DNA from: Bradyrhizobium centrolobii
GTDB taxonomy: Bacteria; Pseudomonadota; Alphaproteobacteria; Rhizobiales; Xanthobacteraceae
Length of the DNA: 64,000 nt
Assembly (NCBI RefSeq): GCF_001641635.1
Contig: NZ_LUUB01000097.1
Span: forward strand, 1-64,000
Direction of reading: 5' to 3'
In this document: piece by piece, positions 17,065 through 25,934 of the stretch
Layout: the number at the start of each line of letters is the position of its first letter
Position numbering within the stretch: position 1 is the stretch's first letter
The notes under the pieces: model-generated
Told to the model about the DNA's origin: nothing
The model's database searches: none
What the model saw: only the letters and a program-made list of their open reading frames with translations
Program-made: the position numbers and the translations under genes

Positions 17065-17459
17065 GTGGCACCTCCCAGCGCGAAGCAGTAGACCGTGTCG
17101 ACCAGAGAGGCGGACGGCGGCGGGGCGCAAAGATGGTTGCGGCCGTCTGGATTGTCCCTGTTTCGTTCTACCTTCTGGGACGGGATCAGGATGTATTTCC
17201 CGTCTTCCCGGCGCCGCGCGTAGATCCTGCCGTCGAGGTACCGTATCTCGGTCGGATAGCAATCCGCGTTGTTGCAGCAGCTCAGCGCCGGATTGTCGGG
17301 CATGTGCCAGTTCGAATAGAACTTCTCGTGCAGGGGCTGATCCTGGGGCGGATGGTGACGATGTGCACCATCCTGTCCAACCTCCTCAGCCTCCGCTCCC
17401 GTCATCAGCGGAAGCGGCAGCGCCATCGCCAAGAGGAGCTTGCAAGCACGGTTCAACAC
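17061..17459 (-). CDS. Secreted Cys-rich protein of unknown function
   Basis: A 132-residue protein with a signal peptide (ACKLLLAMALPLPLMTGAEA) and a His-rich start (HRHHPPQDQPLHEKFY). The compact domain has WHMPDNPALSCCNNADCYP, a basic strand pair (GRIYARRREDGKYILIPS) and two late cysteines. Related secreted proteins are common in Bradyrhizobium, where I know no function. It is translationally coupled to the micro-protein downstream. Confidence 0.75.
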   Translation of the reverse strand: MLNRACKLLLAMALPLPLMTGAEAEEVGQDGAHRHHPPQDQPLHEKFYSNWHMPDNPALSCCNNADCYPTEIRYLDGRIYARRREDGKYILIPSQKVERNRDNPDGRNHLCAPPPSASLVDTVYCFALGGAT

Positions 17460-17510
17460 GCAGCCTCCCGATTCAGAATTGCCTGATGGAGCGGATTCGG
17501 CGGCTAATCC

Positions 17511-17699
17511 TCACGCCGCCTGAAATCGGAACAGCCATCGGCGGTCGCGTTCGCGGCGCGCCCTGAAATGGTCGACGCATTTCCTGGAGCACAGCGGCGC
17601 TCGCCAGGAATAGTATCGGATCAGGCCAAACTTCCCGCCACAAACAGCGCAGCCTTTTGCGGCGGGACGACGCTCGGAATGTTCAGACCTATCGCACAT
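17511..17699 (-). CDS. Small CxxC...CxxxC protein (paralogue C)
   Basis: A 62-residue basic protein. Cysteines at 17, 20, 37 and 41 (CAVC, CSRKC) give C-x2-C-x16-C-x3-C. A strongly basic C-terminus (FRARRERDRRWLFRF) follows, which could bind nucleic acid. GAGGAG precedes the ATG at 17699. It is the first of four short genes read leftwards to 16500. Confidence 0.7.
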   Translation of the reverse strand: MCDRSEHSERRPAAKGCAVCGGKFGLIRYYSWRAPLCSRKCVDHFRARRERDRRWLFRFQAA

Positions 17700-18172
17700 T
17701 ATGGTCTCCTCCTGGCCTCTTATGGATCGAAGCTTCCCTGGTGCGCTGATGCTCACCTTGGTCGTCACTGAAATGCGGCTTCTCAATCGTGACCCGCCAA
17801 GTCATGCGGCAGGTCGGGGCAGCGGACGCAGAGCTTGGCTCTTTGTGTGCGGCACACCGAGCTTCTCGGCACTTTGTGCTCCGCAATCGACTCCTCTCGA
17901 TTGGCTGTGAGGCTAGTCCGCATGCAACCGATCCCTCAATTGTACGGAGGTAAATGCGCGCTATGACTTGGGATGGGCGAGCTATACCTAGGTTTGTCCC
18001 GTAGTTTTCCGGACTTTCGCCGCGCCTGCGCAACGAGACGGCGCAAGGCGCGCAAGCTGCACGGAGCCCGCGAATTTTGGGCGCGCGCAGTCCTACTTTG
18101 GTCGGGAGGAATTGCCCCCCTGGTCGCAAAATGCTCTACTTGCCTTGCCGCCAGCGAGCCGGGACGCCTGCG
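17700..18172 (+). other. Intergenic region between a micro-protein gene and a sensor kinase
   Basis: This 473-bp gap separates divergent genes, so promoters for both must lie here. I see no clear sigma-70 pair, repeat, riboswitch or RNA gene. GGGAGGA at 18104-18110 is followed by a TTG that is out of frame with the kinase. Open frames here have no recognisable product. Confidence 0.5.
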
Positions 18173-20605
18173 ATGATGCCTGGCCAGATCGCGAAATTTG
18201 GGAATTCGGCCGCACAGTTCCTGCTCGGCGGCCTTGCGGCGCTTCGATCATTCGGCAACGGAGAGAAGGACAAGCCCGCGGTCGGAGACGGCTCGCGGCA
18301 AGATCTCGATCTGCGCGACGCCGTGAAGCAATGGCGCGAGGTGTTCGAGCACAATCCGGTCATGTACTTCATGGTCGATCCGAACGGAACCGTGCTCAAC
18401 GTGAATACATTCGGCGCCGCACAGCTGGGCTACACGGCGGCCGAGCTGATCGGCCAATCCGTGCTGAACGTATTCTTCGAAGAAGACCACGACTTCGTTC
18501 GCGGGTGCGTGGCGTTGTGCCTGGAAACCGTGGACCAGTCGCATACCTGGGAGATTCGCAAGTTCCGGAAGGACGGCTCGCTCCTCTGGGTCCGTGAAAA
18601 CGCCAAGGCCATGTTGCGCGGCGACGGCACGCCGATCGTGCTGGTCGCCTGCGAGAACATCACCCAGCGCAAGGAGGCGGAGGATGCGCTGCGGCAGAGT
18701 GAGGCCTACCTCGCCCAGGCGCAGGAGTTGAGCCACACCGGCAGCTTCGGCCTGAACCTCACGACCGGCGAGATCGTCTGGTCAAGGGAGACCTTTCGCA
18801 TCTTCGAATGTGACCCGGCGGCGAAGCCGACCTTTGACTTCGTCTTCCAGCGCATCCATCCGGAAGATCGCGATAGGGTCCGCAAGACCCTTGATCGGGC
18901 CTCCCGTGAAGCAAGCGATTTCGACCATGAGTATCGCCTGCTCATGCCGGATGGGTCGGCCAAATATCTCCATTCCGTGGCGCGCGCAGTCCGACCTGCA
19001 TCCGGACGCATCGAGTTTGTCGGAGCCGTCACCGATGTCACGGTTGCAAAGGAAGCGGAACAGCGGCTGCGTCGCAGTGAAGCCTATTTGGCCGAAGCCC
19101 AGCGCCTCAGCCAGACGAGCAGCTGGGCCTGGGACGTGCGTCGTCAGGAGTTCGCCTACCGATCGGCTGAACTCTACCGCCTGTTCGGGTTTGAGCCGGA
19201 CCAGATCGATGTACCGGCACGGGCTTTCCAGCAACGCATCCTGCCGCAGGACTTTCGACGGATGGCCGAGGTGGAACGTCAGGCAGTCCGGCAAAAGGAG
19301 CCCTTCGAAATCGACTTTCGGATTGCGCGTCCGGACGGCTCGATCAGACGCGTCCATACGGAGGGACATCCCGTCATCGGCAGCGACGGCGAGGTGGTGG
19401 AAATCATTGGCACGCACGTGGACGTCACCGAACAGTTCACGGCAAAAGAGGCGCTGCAAAGGGCATTTGACGAGCTCAAGACATCCGAGCAGCGTTTCCG
19501 CGACTATGCCGAAACCGCATCGGACTGGTTTTGGGAGACCGGGCCGGACCACCGCATCACGCGGATATCGGAACACGCCGATACGGCCGGTGCGGCGCCG
19601 ACAGGCTTGATCGGCATGACCCGTTGGGACATTCCGCCCGATGCCGAGCTCGAGTCCGAGAAGTGGGAGCAGCATCGCGCGGCTCTCGATGCCCATCTTC
19701 CGTTCCGCGATTTGGTTTACCGCATCAAGGATCGCAACGGATCTCCAATCTACGTGCGCACCAGCGGCAAACCCTTCCATGACGCGAGCGGCAATTTTCT
19801 CGGCTATCGTGGCGTCAGCACCGATGTGACGGCGGCGATCCGCGCCAAGCAGGCCGAGGAAGCGCTGCGCAAAGCGCAAGCCGAGCTTGCCCATGTCACG
19901 CGCGTCACGACGCTCGGCGAGCTCACCGCCTCGATTGCGCATGAAATCACCCAGCCTCTGGCCGCCGTGATCTCCAATGCGGACGCCTGCGTCGCCTGGC
20001 TCGACCGCGACCCGGCCGACCTGAAAGCCGCGCGTCGCTCCGTGGAATGGATTGTCGAGGACGCCAATCGGGCCAGCGAGGTGATCCGAAGGATCAGGGC
20101 GCTTGCGAAGAAGACCGAGATCGAGGTGGTCCCACTCGACATCAACCAGGTCGTCAGGGAAGCCGTGGCCCTCGTTCAGCGCGAGCTCGCCACCCATGCG
20201 GTGTCGGTGCGAATGGAGTTGACGTCCGGTCTGCCCCGGATTTGCGGCGATCGGATCCAGCTCCAGCAGGTGCTGATCAACCTGGTCATGAACGGGATCG
20301 AGGCCATGCAAGGCAATGTCGACCGCCCGCGTGAGCTGGCGATCCGCTCGAGCCAGGCGGGCGAGGACGGCGATGCCCGCCTGCTCCTCACCGTGACGGA
20401 TCGCGGTGTCGGCCTTGGCAAGGACGTGACGGACCGCATCTTCACGCCGTTCTTCACCACGAAATCGGGCGGCCTGGGGATGGGGCTATCAATCTGCCGA
20501 TCGATCATTGAGGCTCACGCGGGCCGGCTTTCGGCCTTTCCAAATGAGGGCAGCGGTGCAACATTCCAGATCGCCCTGCCCTTGCCGCACAAGGACGCGT
20601 CGTGA
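18173..20605 (+). CDS. Cytosolic sensor histidine kinase with four PAS domains
   Basis: An 810-residue kinase. Four PAS/PAC repeats run from about residue 50 to 565; each ends in a motif such as ITQRKEAEDALRQSE or HVDVTEQFTAKEAL. The kinase core follows, with the phospho-acceptor His in GELTASIAHEITQPL, the N box in INLVMNGIEAMQ, G1 in VTDRGVGLG and F/G2 in TPFFTTKSGGLGMGLS. No transmembrane helix is evident. This is the FixL/TodS-like layout common in Bradyrhizobium. The start is uncertain; adjacent ATGs at 18173/18176 have only a weak ribosome-binding site, and an in-frame ATG lies at 18131. Its stop overlaps the start of the next response regulator. Confidence 0.9.
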   Translation: MMPGQIAKFGNSAAQFLLGGLAALRSFGNGEKDKPAVGDGSRQDLDLRDAVKQWREVFEHNPVMYFMVDPNGTVLNVNTFGAAQLGYTAAELIGQSVLNVFFEEDHDFVRGCVALCLETVDQSHTWEIRKFRKDGSLLWVRENAKAMLRGDGTPIVLVACENITQRKEAEDALRQSEAYLAQAQELSHTGSFGLNLTTGEIVWSRETFRIFECDPAAKPTFDFVFQRIHPEDRDRVRKTLDRASREASDFDHEYRLLMPDGSAKYLHSVARAVRPASGRIEFVGAVTDVTVAKEAEQRLRRSEAYLAEAQRLSQTSSWAWDVRRQEFAYRSAELYRLFGFEPDQIDVPARAFQQRILPQDFRRMAEVERQAVRQKEPFEIDFRIARPDGSIRRVHTEGHPVIGSDGEVVEIIGTHVDVTEQFTAKEALQRAFDELKTSEQRFRDYAETASDWFWETGPDHRITRISEHADTAGAAPTGLIGMTRWDIPPDAELESEKWEQHRAALDAHLPFRDLVYRIKDRNGSPIYVRTSGKPFHDASGNFLGYRGVSTDVTAAIRAKQAEEALRKAQAELAHVTRVTTLGELTASIAHEITQPLAAVISNADACVAWLDRDPADLKAARRSVEWIVEDANRASEVIRRIRALAKKTEIEVVPLDINQVVREAVALVQRELATHAVSVRMELTSGLPRICGDRIQLQQVLINLVMNGIEAMQGNVDRPRELAIRSSQAGEDGDARLLLTVTDRGVGLGKDVTDRIFTPFFTTKSGGLGMGLSICRSIIEAHAGRLSAFPNEGSGATFQIALPLPHKDAS

Positions 20606-21273
20606 CCGACAATGCCAAGCCGACACAGACGCAGGCGAGCGCCGATAATCCGATCGTCATGATCGTCGATGATGATCCGTCGATGCGCCGCGCACTCACC
20701 AATCTTTTTCAATCGGTCGGCCTGAGGGTCGAGGCCTTCGGCTCGGCGGCGGAGATCATGGAAGCCAAACCGCCGGTGGTCCCCAGTTGCCTTGTGCTCG
20801 ACATCCGCCTGCCGGGCTCGAGCGGACTCGACCTCCAGGCGGACCTCGCCAAGGCCAACATTCACACGCCCATTATCTTCATCACCGGTCATGGCGATAT
20901 TCCCATGACCGTCAGGGCCATGAAGAGCGGCGCCGTCGATTTTCTGACCAAGCCGGTGCGCGATCAGGACATGCTGGATGCGGTCCAGGCCGCGATCGAG
21001 CGGGATCGCAAGCGGCGCGATGCCGAGAAGACGGTGTCGGGCGTGCGGTCCCGCTTCGAGAGCCTGACAGAGCGCCAGCGCGACGTCCTCAGCCTGGTCG
21101 CATCAGGGCTGATGAACAAGCAGGTCGCCGCTGAGCTTGGATTGGCTGAGATTACCGTGAAGATCTATCGCGGGCAGATCATGCGGAAAATGGGCGCGAA
21201 GTCATTGGCCGATCTCGTCAGAATGACCGAAGCGCTCGGAATCCGACGCACAAAGGGAAATTTACAAACCTAA
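20602..21273 (+). CDS. FixJ/NarL-type response regulator
   Basis: A 223-residue regulator. The receiver domain has MIVDDDPSMR, phospho-acceptor LDIRLPG, FITGHGDIPM and TKPVRD. The LuxR-type DNA-binding domain contains LTERQRDVLSLVASG and AAELGLAEITVKIYR. The GTG start overlaps the kinase stop (CGTGA), so the pair is coupled and this is the likely partner of the four-PAS kinase. Confidence 0.93.
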   Translation: MTDNAKPTQTQASADNPIVMIVDDDPSMRRALTNLFQSVGLRVEAFGSAAEIMEAKPPVVPSCLVLDIRLPGSSGLDLQADLAKANIHTPIIFITGHGDIPMTVRAMKSGAVDFLTKPVRDQDMLDAVQAAIERDRKRRDAEKTVSGVRSRFESLTERQRDVLSLVASGLMNKQVAAELGLAEITVKIYRGQIMRKMGAKSLADLVRMTEALGIRRTKGNLQT

Positions 21274-21360
21274 GTATGCTTTCCAATCTCGCTCCGGGGG
21301 CCCACTTTCCGATGGGCGGCTGTGCCGCGGCCGGCGGCTCCCCGATCAGGAGCGATCCTT

Positions 21361-21747
21361 TTGTCAGTGCCTTCGATTGTTTCCGTCATTGATGATGATC
21401 CGTCCGTCCGCCTTGCGACGAACAATCTCCTGGCGTCGCGGGGATACACGGTCTACACCTTTGGCTCCGCTCACGAATTTCTCCAATCGGCCGAACTGAA
21501 CGCGACCTCCTGCGTGATCGCGGACGTTCAGATGTCGACCATGAGCGGCGTCGATCTGCTGATGCATATGCGCGGCCTCGGGCACCTCACGCCTTTCATC
21601 TTCATGACGGCTTTTCCCGACGACGCCGTGCGCGAGCGCGCGCTGAAAGCCGGTGCCATCTGCTTTCTGGCGAAGCCGTTCTCCACGCCGGCCCTGCTTC
21701 AATGCCTGGAGACGGCACTGTCGGAGCCCGGTGACGCCACGATGTGA
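21361..21747 (+). CDS. Single-domain response regulator
   Basis: A 128-residue receiver domain: VIDDDPSVR, phospho-site IADVQMST, FMTAFPDD and LAKPFSTP. The TTG at 21361 is preferred because AGGAGCG lies 7 nt upstream; the GTG at 21322 would add a Pro/Ala-rich leader without a ribosome-binding site. It follows the FixJ-type regulator by 87 bp and probably shares or competes for the same phosphate signal. Confidence 0.85.
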   Translation: MSVPSIVSVIDDDPSVRLATNNLLASRGYTVYTFGSAHEFLQSAELNATSCVIADVQMSTMSGVDLLMHMRGLGHLTPFIFMTAFPDDAVRERALKAGAICFLAKPFSTPALLQCLETALSEPGDATM

Positions 21748-21771
21748 CGCGACCGCGCCGAGCCCTGGCGC

Positions 21772-22743
21772 TCAATCCACCTTGATGTTGGCGGCCTTGA
21801 TGATCGGCCACCATTTTGCGATCTCGGCCTTCTGACGGGCGCCGAGGGCTTCCGGGGTGAGTTGATCCTGCGGCGTCATCTCAAGGCCTTGGTTTTCGAG
21901 CTGCTTCTTCACGGCGGGATCATTGAGTGCTTCGACGGCCGCGGCGTTGAGCTTGGTCACGATCTCCTTCGGCGTGCCCTTCGGCACCCACATGCCCGAC
22001 CACAGCGTCATGTTGAAGCCCTTCAGGCCCGCCTCCTCCGCGGTCGGAATCTCCGGCGCCGACGACAGGCGCTTGTCGTCGCTGATCGCGTAGGCGCGGA
22101 TGGTGCCGGCGCGAACCTGGTTGATGGAGTTGGAGGTCTGGTCGACGATGACGTCGATCTGGCCGGCGATGAGATCGTTCAGCGCAGGTCCTGTGCCGCG
22201 ATACGGCACGTATTGCAGCTTGATGCCGGTGACGTTCTCGAAATAGACGCCGGCGATGTGGCTGCCCGAGCCCGCGCCGGCGGTGCCGGCGGTCGCGGGC
22301 GACGGGCGCGACTTGAGCCACGCCAAAAGATCCTTCAGCGAGGTCGCAGGCACCGCGTTCTTGCTGACGACGATCATCGGGTTGCTGGGCAGCAGCACCA
22401 CCGGCTCGAGATCGGCGACGAGATCGTAGTTGAGCTTGTAGACGGCGCCGTTGGCGACATGGGTGCCGAGATGGCCGAAGGAGACGGTGTAGCCGTCGGG
22501 CGGCGAATGCACGGCGCGGCCGACGCCGATCGAGCCGCCGGCGCCGGTGACGTTCTCGGTCACCACCGCCTGGCCGAGCGTCACCCGCATGCGCTCGGCA
22601 AGCACGCGCGCCATCGCATCCGACGGCCCGCCGGCCGCGAATGGCACGATGATGGTGATGGGATGTGAGGGAAAATCATCGGCGCGCGCAACGCCCGTGA
22701 ACGCGACAATGCCGATCAGCGCAGCCCAGACGGCCTTCTTCAT
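21772..22743 (-). CDS. Bug-family (TctC-like) periplasmic substrate-binding protein
   Basis: A 323-residue periplasmic receptor of the tripartite tricarboxylate/Bug family. It has a signal peptide (AALIGIVAFTGVARA) and then the family opening FPSHPITIIVPFAAGGPSDAM. Other landmarks are VTGAGGSIGVG, the VPYRGTGPALNDLIAGQID segment and the C-terminal SGMWVPKGTPKEIVTKL. No TctA/TctB membrane partners are adjacent, as is common for these expanded families. Ligand unknown, probably a carboxylate. Confidence 0.92.
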   Translation of the reverse strand: MKKAVWAALIGIVAFTGVARADDFPSHPITIIVPFAAGGPSDAMARVLAERMRVTLGQAVVTENVTGAGGSIGVGRAVHSPPDGYTVSFGHLGTHVANGAVYKLNYDLVADLEPVVLLPSNPMIVVSKNAVPATSLKDLLAWLKSRPSPATAGTAGAGSGSHIAGVYFENVTGIKLQYVPYRGTGPALNDLIAGQIDVIVDQTSNSINQVRAGTIRAYAISDDKRLSSAPEIPTAEEAGLKGFNMTLWSGMWVPKGTPKEIVTKLNAAAVEALNDPAVKKQLENQGLEMTPQDQLTPEALGARQKAEIAKWWPIIKAANIKVD

Positions 22744-22773
22744 TGTGTCCTCCCCGTGATTTTCTTTTTCTTC

Positions 22774-22914
22774 ACCTCTCCCCGCTTTGCGGGGAGAGGT
22801 CGGAATTCAAGCGCAGCTTGAATTCAGGGTGAGGGGAGCCTCCGCAAATTCGGCTGTCACCGCCCTCGCGGAGACTCCCCCTCACCCCAACCCTCTCCCC
22901 GCGAGCGGGGCGAG
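22774..22914. repeat. Cluster of intergenic palindromes (REP-like)
   Basis: Nested inverted repeats fill the gap between thrC and the Bug gene. ACCTCTCCCCGC/GCGGGGAGAGGT is a perfect 12-bp hairpin (22774-22800). GAATTCAAGC/GCTTGAATTC is at 22803-22825. The GGTGAGGGGAG...CTCCCCCTCACC arms are at 22828-22886. A second CCTCTCCCCGC-type hairpin lies at 22892-22914. Similar units are frequent in Bradyrhizobium genomes. They may also end transcription of thrC. Confidence 0.75.
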
Positions 22915-22951
22915 GGAGAACTACGAGCTCGCGAGCGGCCTTTCGCTCGCG

Positions 22952-24193
22952 CTAGAACTGCGAGAAATCGATCGGCTTGTGGCGATCGAGCGTGCGGGTG
23001 ACCGGCGGCAGCGGATATTTCAGGCCGGTCGCGCAGTTGAAGAGCATCACGCGATCGTTCTTCGTGACGCGACCATCCGCGAGGCTCTCCTTATAGGCGG
23101 CATAGGTCGCGGCGCCCTCGGGGCACAACAGCAGCCCCTCCTCGCGCGCGACCTCGCTCAGTGCGGACGAAATCTTGTCGTCGTCGACCGCGATGGCAAA
23201 GCCCTTGCTCTCGCGCACGGCACGCAGGATCAGGAAATCGCCGATCGCCTGCGGCACGCGGATGCCGGAGGCGATGGTGTGGGCGTCCTCCCAGCGCGTC
23301 GCATGCTCGGTGCCGGCCTCATAGGCACGCACCATCGGTGCGCAGCCGGATGCCTGCACCGCGACCATGCGCGGGCGCTTCGAACCGATGAAGCCGATCT
23401 TCTCGAGTTCGTCAAAAGCCTTCCACATGCCGATCAGGCCGGTGCCGCCGCCGGTCGGATAGAAGATCACGTCGGGCACGTCCCAGCCGAGCTGTTCGGC
23501 GAGTTCGAGGCCCATCGTCTTCTTGCCCTCGATCCGGTACGGCTCTTTCAGCGTCGAGGTGTCGAACCAGCCGACCTTGGCCTTGCCCTCGCCGACGATC
23601 TTGCCGCAATCGTCGATATAGCCGTTGACGCGGTAGACGGTCGCGCCCTGGAGCTCGATCTCGCTGACATTCACTTCAGGTGTATCGGCCGGGCAGAAGA
23701 TCGTGGTCTTGATGCCGCAGGCCGTCGCATAGGCCGCGAGCGCCGCGCCCGCGTTGCCGTTGGTCGGCATCGCCATGTGCTTGATGCCGAGCGCCTTGCC
23801 CATCGACACCGCCATCACGAGCCCGCGCGCCTTGAACGACCCGGTTGGCAGGCGTCCCTCGTCCTTGACGATGATCTCGCCGCCACCGAGCTTTGCCCCG
23901 AGCTTCGGCAGCCGGATCAGCGGCGTCGCTACTTCGCCGAGCGAGACGATGTCCTTGCATTTGCGCACCGGCAAGAGCTCGCGGTAGCGCCACATGTCGG
24001 TGGGGCGCTGGGCCAGCGCGTCCTTGGTCAACACCTTCTTCACGCCGGCGAGGTCATACCGCAGCAGGAGCGGCTTGCCGGCCTTGGAGAGGTTGTGGAC
24101 CTCATCGGCGGGATAATGATCGCCTTCCATCGCGCATTCGAGATGCGTGACGAAGGTCGGACGTTCGATGGTGAGGTTGTCGTTGTCTTGCAT
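22952..24193 (-). CDS. thrC: Threonine synthase
   Basis: A 413-residue PLP-dependent enzyme that converts O-phosphohomoserine to threonine. The PLP lysine is in LPTGSFKARGLVMA, the phosphate/cofactor loop in PTNGNAGAALAAYA, and GGGTGLIGMWKAF is the Gly-rich PLP-phosphate site. It is of the shorter, pyridoxal fold-II type rather than the E. coli ThrC type. Other fold-II lyases are possible, but the length and motifs fit threonine synthase best. It lies alone between palindrome clusters. Confidence 0.85.
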   Translation of the reverse strand: MQDNDNLTIERPTFVTHLECAMEGDHYPADEVHNLSKAGKPLLLRYDLAGVKKVLTKDALAQRPTDMWRYRELLPVRKCKDIVSLGEVATPLIRLPKLGAKLGGGEIIVKDEGRLPTGSFKARGLVMAVSMGKALGIKHMAMPTNGNAGAALAAYATACGIKTTIFCPADTPEVNVSEIELQGATVYRVNGYIDDCGKIVGEGKAKVGWFDTSTLKEPYRIEGKKTMGLELAEQLGWDVPDVIFYPTGGGTGLIGMWKAFDELEKIGFIGSKRPRMVAVQASGCAPMVRAYEAGTEHATRWEDAHTIASGIRVPQAIGDFLILRAVRESKGFAIAVDDDKISSALSEVAREEGLLLCPEGAATYAAYKESLADGRVTKNDRVMLFNCATGLKYPLPPVTRTLDRHKPIDFSQF

Positions 24194-24238
24194 GGCTCGC
24201 TTCTTTCTTCTTGCTTATTCCGCCAGTCTCTCCCGTCC

Positions 24239-24309
24239 GTCATTGCCGGGCTTGACCCGGCAATCCATCGATTTGCTTGATGGATGCGCGGGTCAAGCCC
24301 GCGCATGAC
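24239..24309. repeat. Intergenic palindrome, Bradyrhizobium type
   Basis: A 71-bp imperfect inverted repeat from GTCATTGCCGGGCTTGACC to CAAGCCCGCGCATGAC. Each arm has its own internal dyad (GCCGGG/CCCGGC; GCGCGGG/CCCGCGC). It lies between thrC and lpd. The two arms differ mainly in the stem bases but keep pairing within each stem, suggesting selection on structure. Confidence 0.8.
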
Positions 24310-24324
24310 AAGCAGAGAGTGCGG

Positions 24325-25746
24325 CTAGATGTTCAGCACTCGCCCGTAGGCATCCAGCACGGCTTCCTTCATCATCTCCGACAGGGTAGGATGCGGGAAG
24401 ACCGTGTGCATCAGCTCTTCTTCCGTCGTCTCCAGATTCATCGCGACGACGTAGCCCTGGATCAGCTCGGTAACCTCCGCGCCGATCATGTGGGCCCCCA
24501 AGAGCTGGCCCGTCTTCTTGTCGAAGATCACCTTGACCAGGCCCTGGTCCTCGCCGAGCGCGATCGCCTTGCCGTTGCCGACAAAGGGGAAGCGGCCGAC
24601 GCGAATCTCGCGGCCATTCTCCTTGGCCTTGGCTTCCGTCAAGCCGACCGAGGCGACCTGCGGGTGGCAATAGGTGCAGCCCGGGATCATGTTCTTGTCC
24701 ATGGCGTGCGGATGCAGGCCCTTGATCGCCTCGACGCAGATCACGCCCTCATGCTCGGCCTTGTGAGCCAGCATAGGCGGACCTGAGACGTCGCCGATGG
24801 CGTAGATACCAGGGACGTTGGTCTTGCCGTAGCCATCGATCACGATGCAGCCGCGGTCGGTTTTGACACCGAGCTTCTCGAGGCCGAGATTCTCGATGTT
24901 GCCGACGACACCGACCGCAGAGATCACCCGTTCGAACTCGGTCGTGACCGGCTTGCCCTTGCCGTCGTCGATGGTGGCGACGACGCTGTCGGCCTTCTTC
25001 TCGAGCTTCGTGACTTTGGTCGAGGACATGATCTTGATGCCCATCCTTTCGAATCGCTTGCGGGCAAGGCCTGCAATCTCCGCATCCTCGACGGGCAGGA
25101 TCTGCGGCAGCACCTCGACCACGGTCACGTTCGAGCCCATGGTGTGGAAGAACGAGGCGAACTCGATGCCGATCGCGCCGGAGCCGACGACGAGGAGCGA
25201 TTTCGGAATCCGGTCCGGGATCATGGCCTCAAAGTAGGTCCAGACCAGCTTCTTGTCGGGCTCGAGCCCCGGCAGCACGCGCGGCCGCGCGCCGGTCGCG
25301 ACGATGATGTGTTTTGCCTGGTAGGTGCCCTCGCCGAGCGAACCCTTCGGTCCCTCGACGTCGGACTTCTTCACGATGATCTTGCCGGGCGCATCGATCG
25401 AGGCGGCGCCCCAGATCACGCTCACCTTGTTCTTCTTCATCAGGAAGCCGACGCCGTCGTTCAGCCGGTTCGAGACGCCCCGCGAGCGCTGCACCACGGC
25501 CTTCGGGTCGAACGAGACCTTCTCCGCCGACAGGCCATAATCCTTGGCGTGCTGCATGTAGTGATAGATCTCCGCCGAGCGCAGCAGCGCCTTGGTCGGG
25601 ATGCAACCCCAGTTCAGGCAGATGCCGCCGAGATACGACTTCTCGACGATCGCCGTTTTAAAGCCCAGCTGGGCAGCGCGGATCGCGGTGACATAGCCGC
25701 CCGGGCCGGAGCCGATGATGATGACGTCGAAGGATGTGTCGGCCAT
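24325..25746 (-). CDS. lpdA: Dihydrolipoyl dehydrogenase (E3 of pyruvate dehydrogenase)
   Basis: A 473-residue flavoprotein that reoxidises dihydrolipoamide with NAD+. The FAD-binding motif is IIGSGPGGYVTAIRAAQLG. The redox disulphide is in GGICLNWGCIPTK, the NAD site is VVGSGAIGIEFASFF, and the dimer-interface His-Glu pair is in FPHPTLSEMM. It is the last gene of the PDH operon. Its ATG overlaps by one base the stop of a 58-codon membrane-protein gene. Confidence 0.97.
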   Translation of the reverse strand: MADTSFDVIIIGSGPGGYVTAIRAAQLGFKTAIVEKSYLGGICLNWGCIPTKALLRSAEIYHYMQHAKDYGLSAEKVSFDPKAVVQRSRGVSNRLNDGVGFLMKKNKVSVIWGAASIDAPGKIIVKKSDVEGPKGSLGEGTYQAKHIIVATGARPRVLPGLEPDKKLVWTYFEAMIPDRIPKSLLVVGSGAIGIEFASFFHTMGSNVTVVEVLPQILPVEDAEIAGLARKRFERMGIKIMSSTKVTKLEKKADSVVATIDDGKGKPVTTEFERVISAVGVVGNIENLGLEKLGVKTDRGCIVIDGYGKTNVPGIYAIGDVSGPPMLAHKAEHEGVICVEAIKGLHPHAMDKNMIPGCTYCHPQVASVGLTEAKAKENGREIRVGRFPFVGNGKAIALGEDQGLVKVIFDKKTGQLLGAHMIGAEVTELIQGYVVAMNLETTEEELMHTVFPHPTLSEMMKEAVLDAYGRVLNI

Positions 25747-25922
25747 TATCTATACTCCAGCCAAATTCCGCCCAGGATCGCCGTCCAGACGAGCGCAAGC
25801 GCGCCCGCGCCGATGGTCATGATCCTGAACTGCGTCGTGGATACGAGGTCACGTTGAAAGGCAACTAGCGAGGCGATGATGATGGCGATGAGCAGGACGT
25901 ACGGACCGTAGATCACGTACAT
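25746..25922 (-). CDS. 58-residue membrane micro-protein between pdhC and lpdA
   Basis: A short gene filling the gap between E2 and E3. It reads MYVIYGPYVLLIAIIIASLV as a first helix, then a polar turn (FQRDLVSTTQFR), then a second hydrophobic segment with GAGALALVWTAILGGIWLEYR. Its stop TAA overlaps the lpdA start (TAATG), and its ATG is 12 nt after the pdhC stop. These junctions, an uninterrupted frame and two hydrophobic segments support it. Two transmembrane passes are likely. Function unknown. Confidence 0.75.
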   Translation of the reverse strand: MYVIYGPYVLLIAIIIASLVAFQRDLVSTTQFRIMTIGAGALALVWTAILGGIWLEYR

Positions 25923-25934
25923 GGCTGCCGCTCA

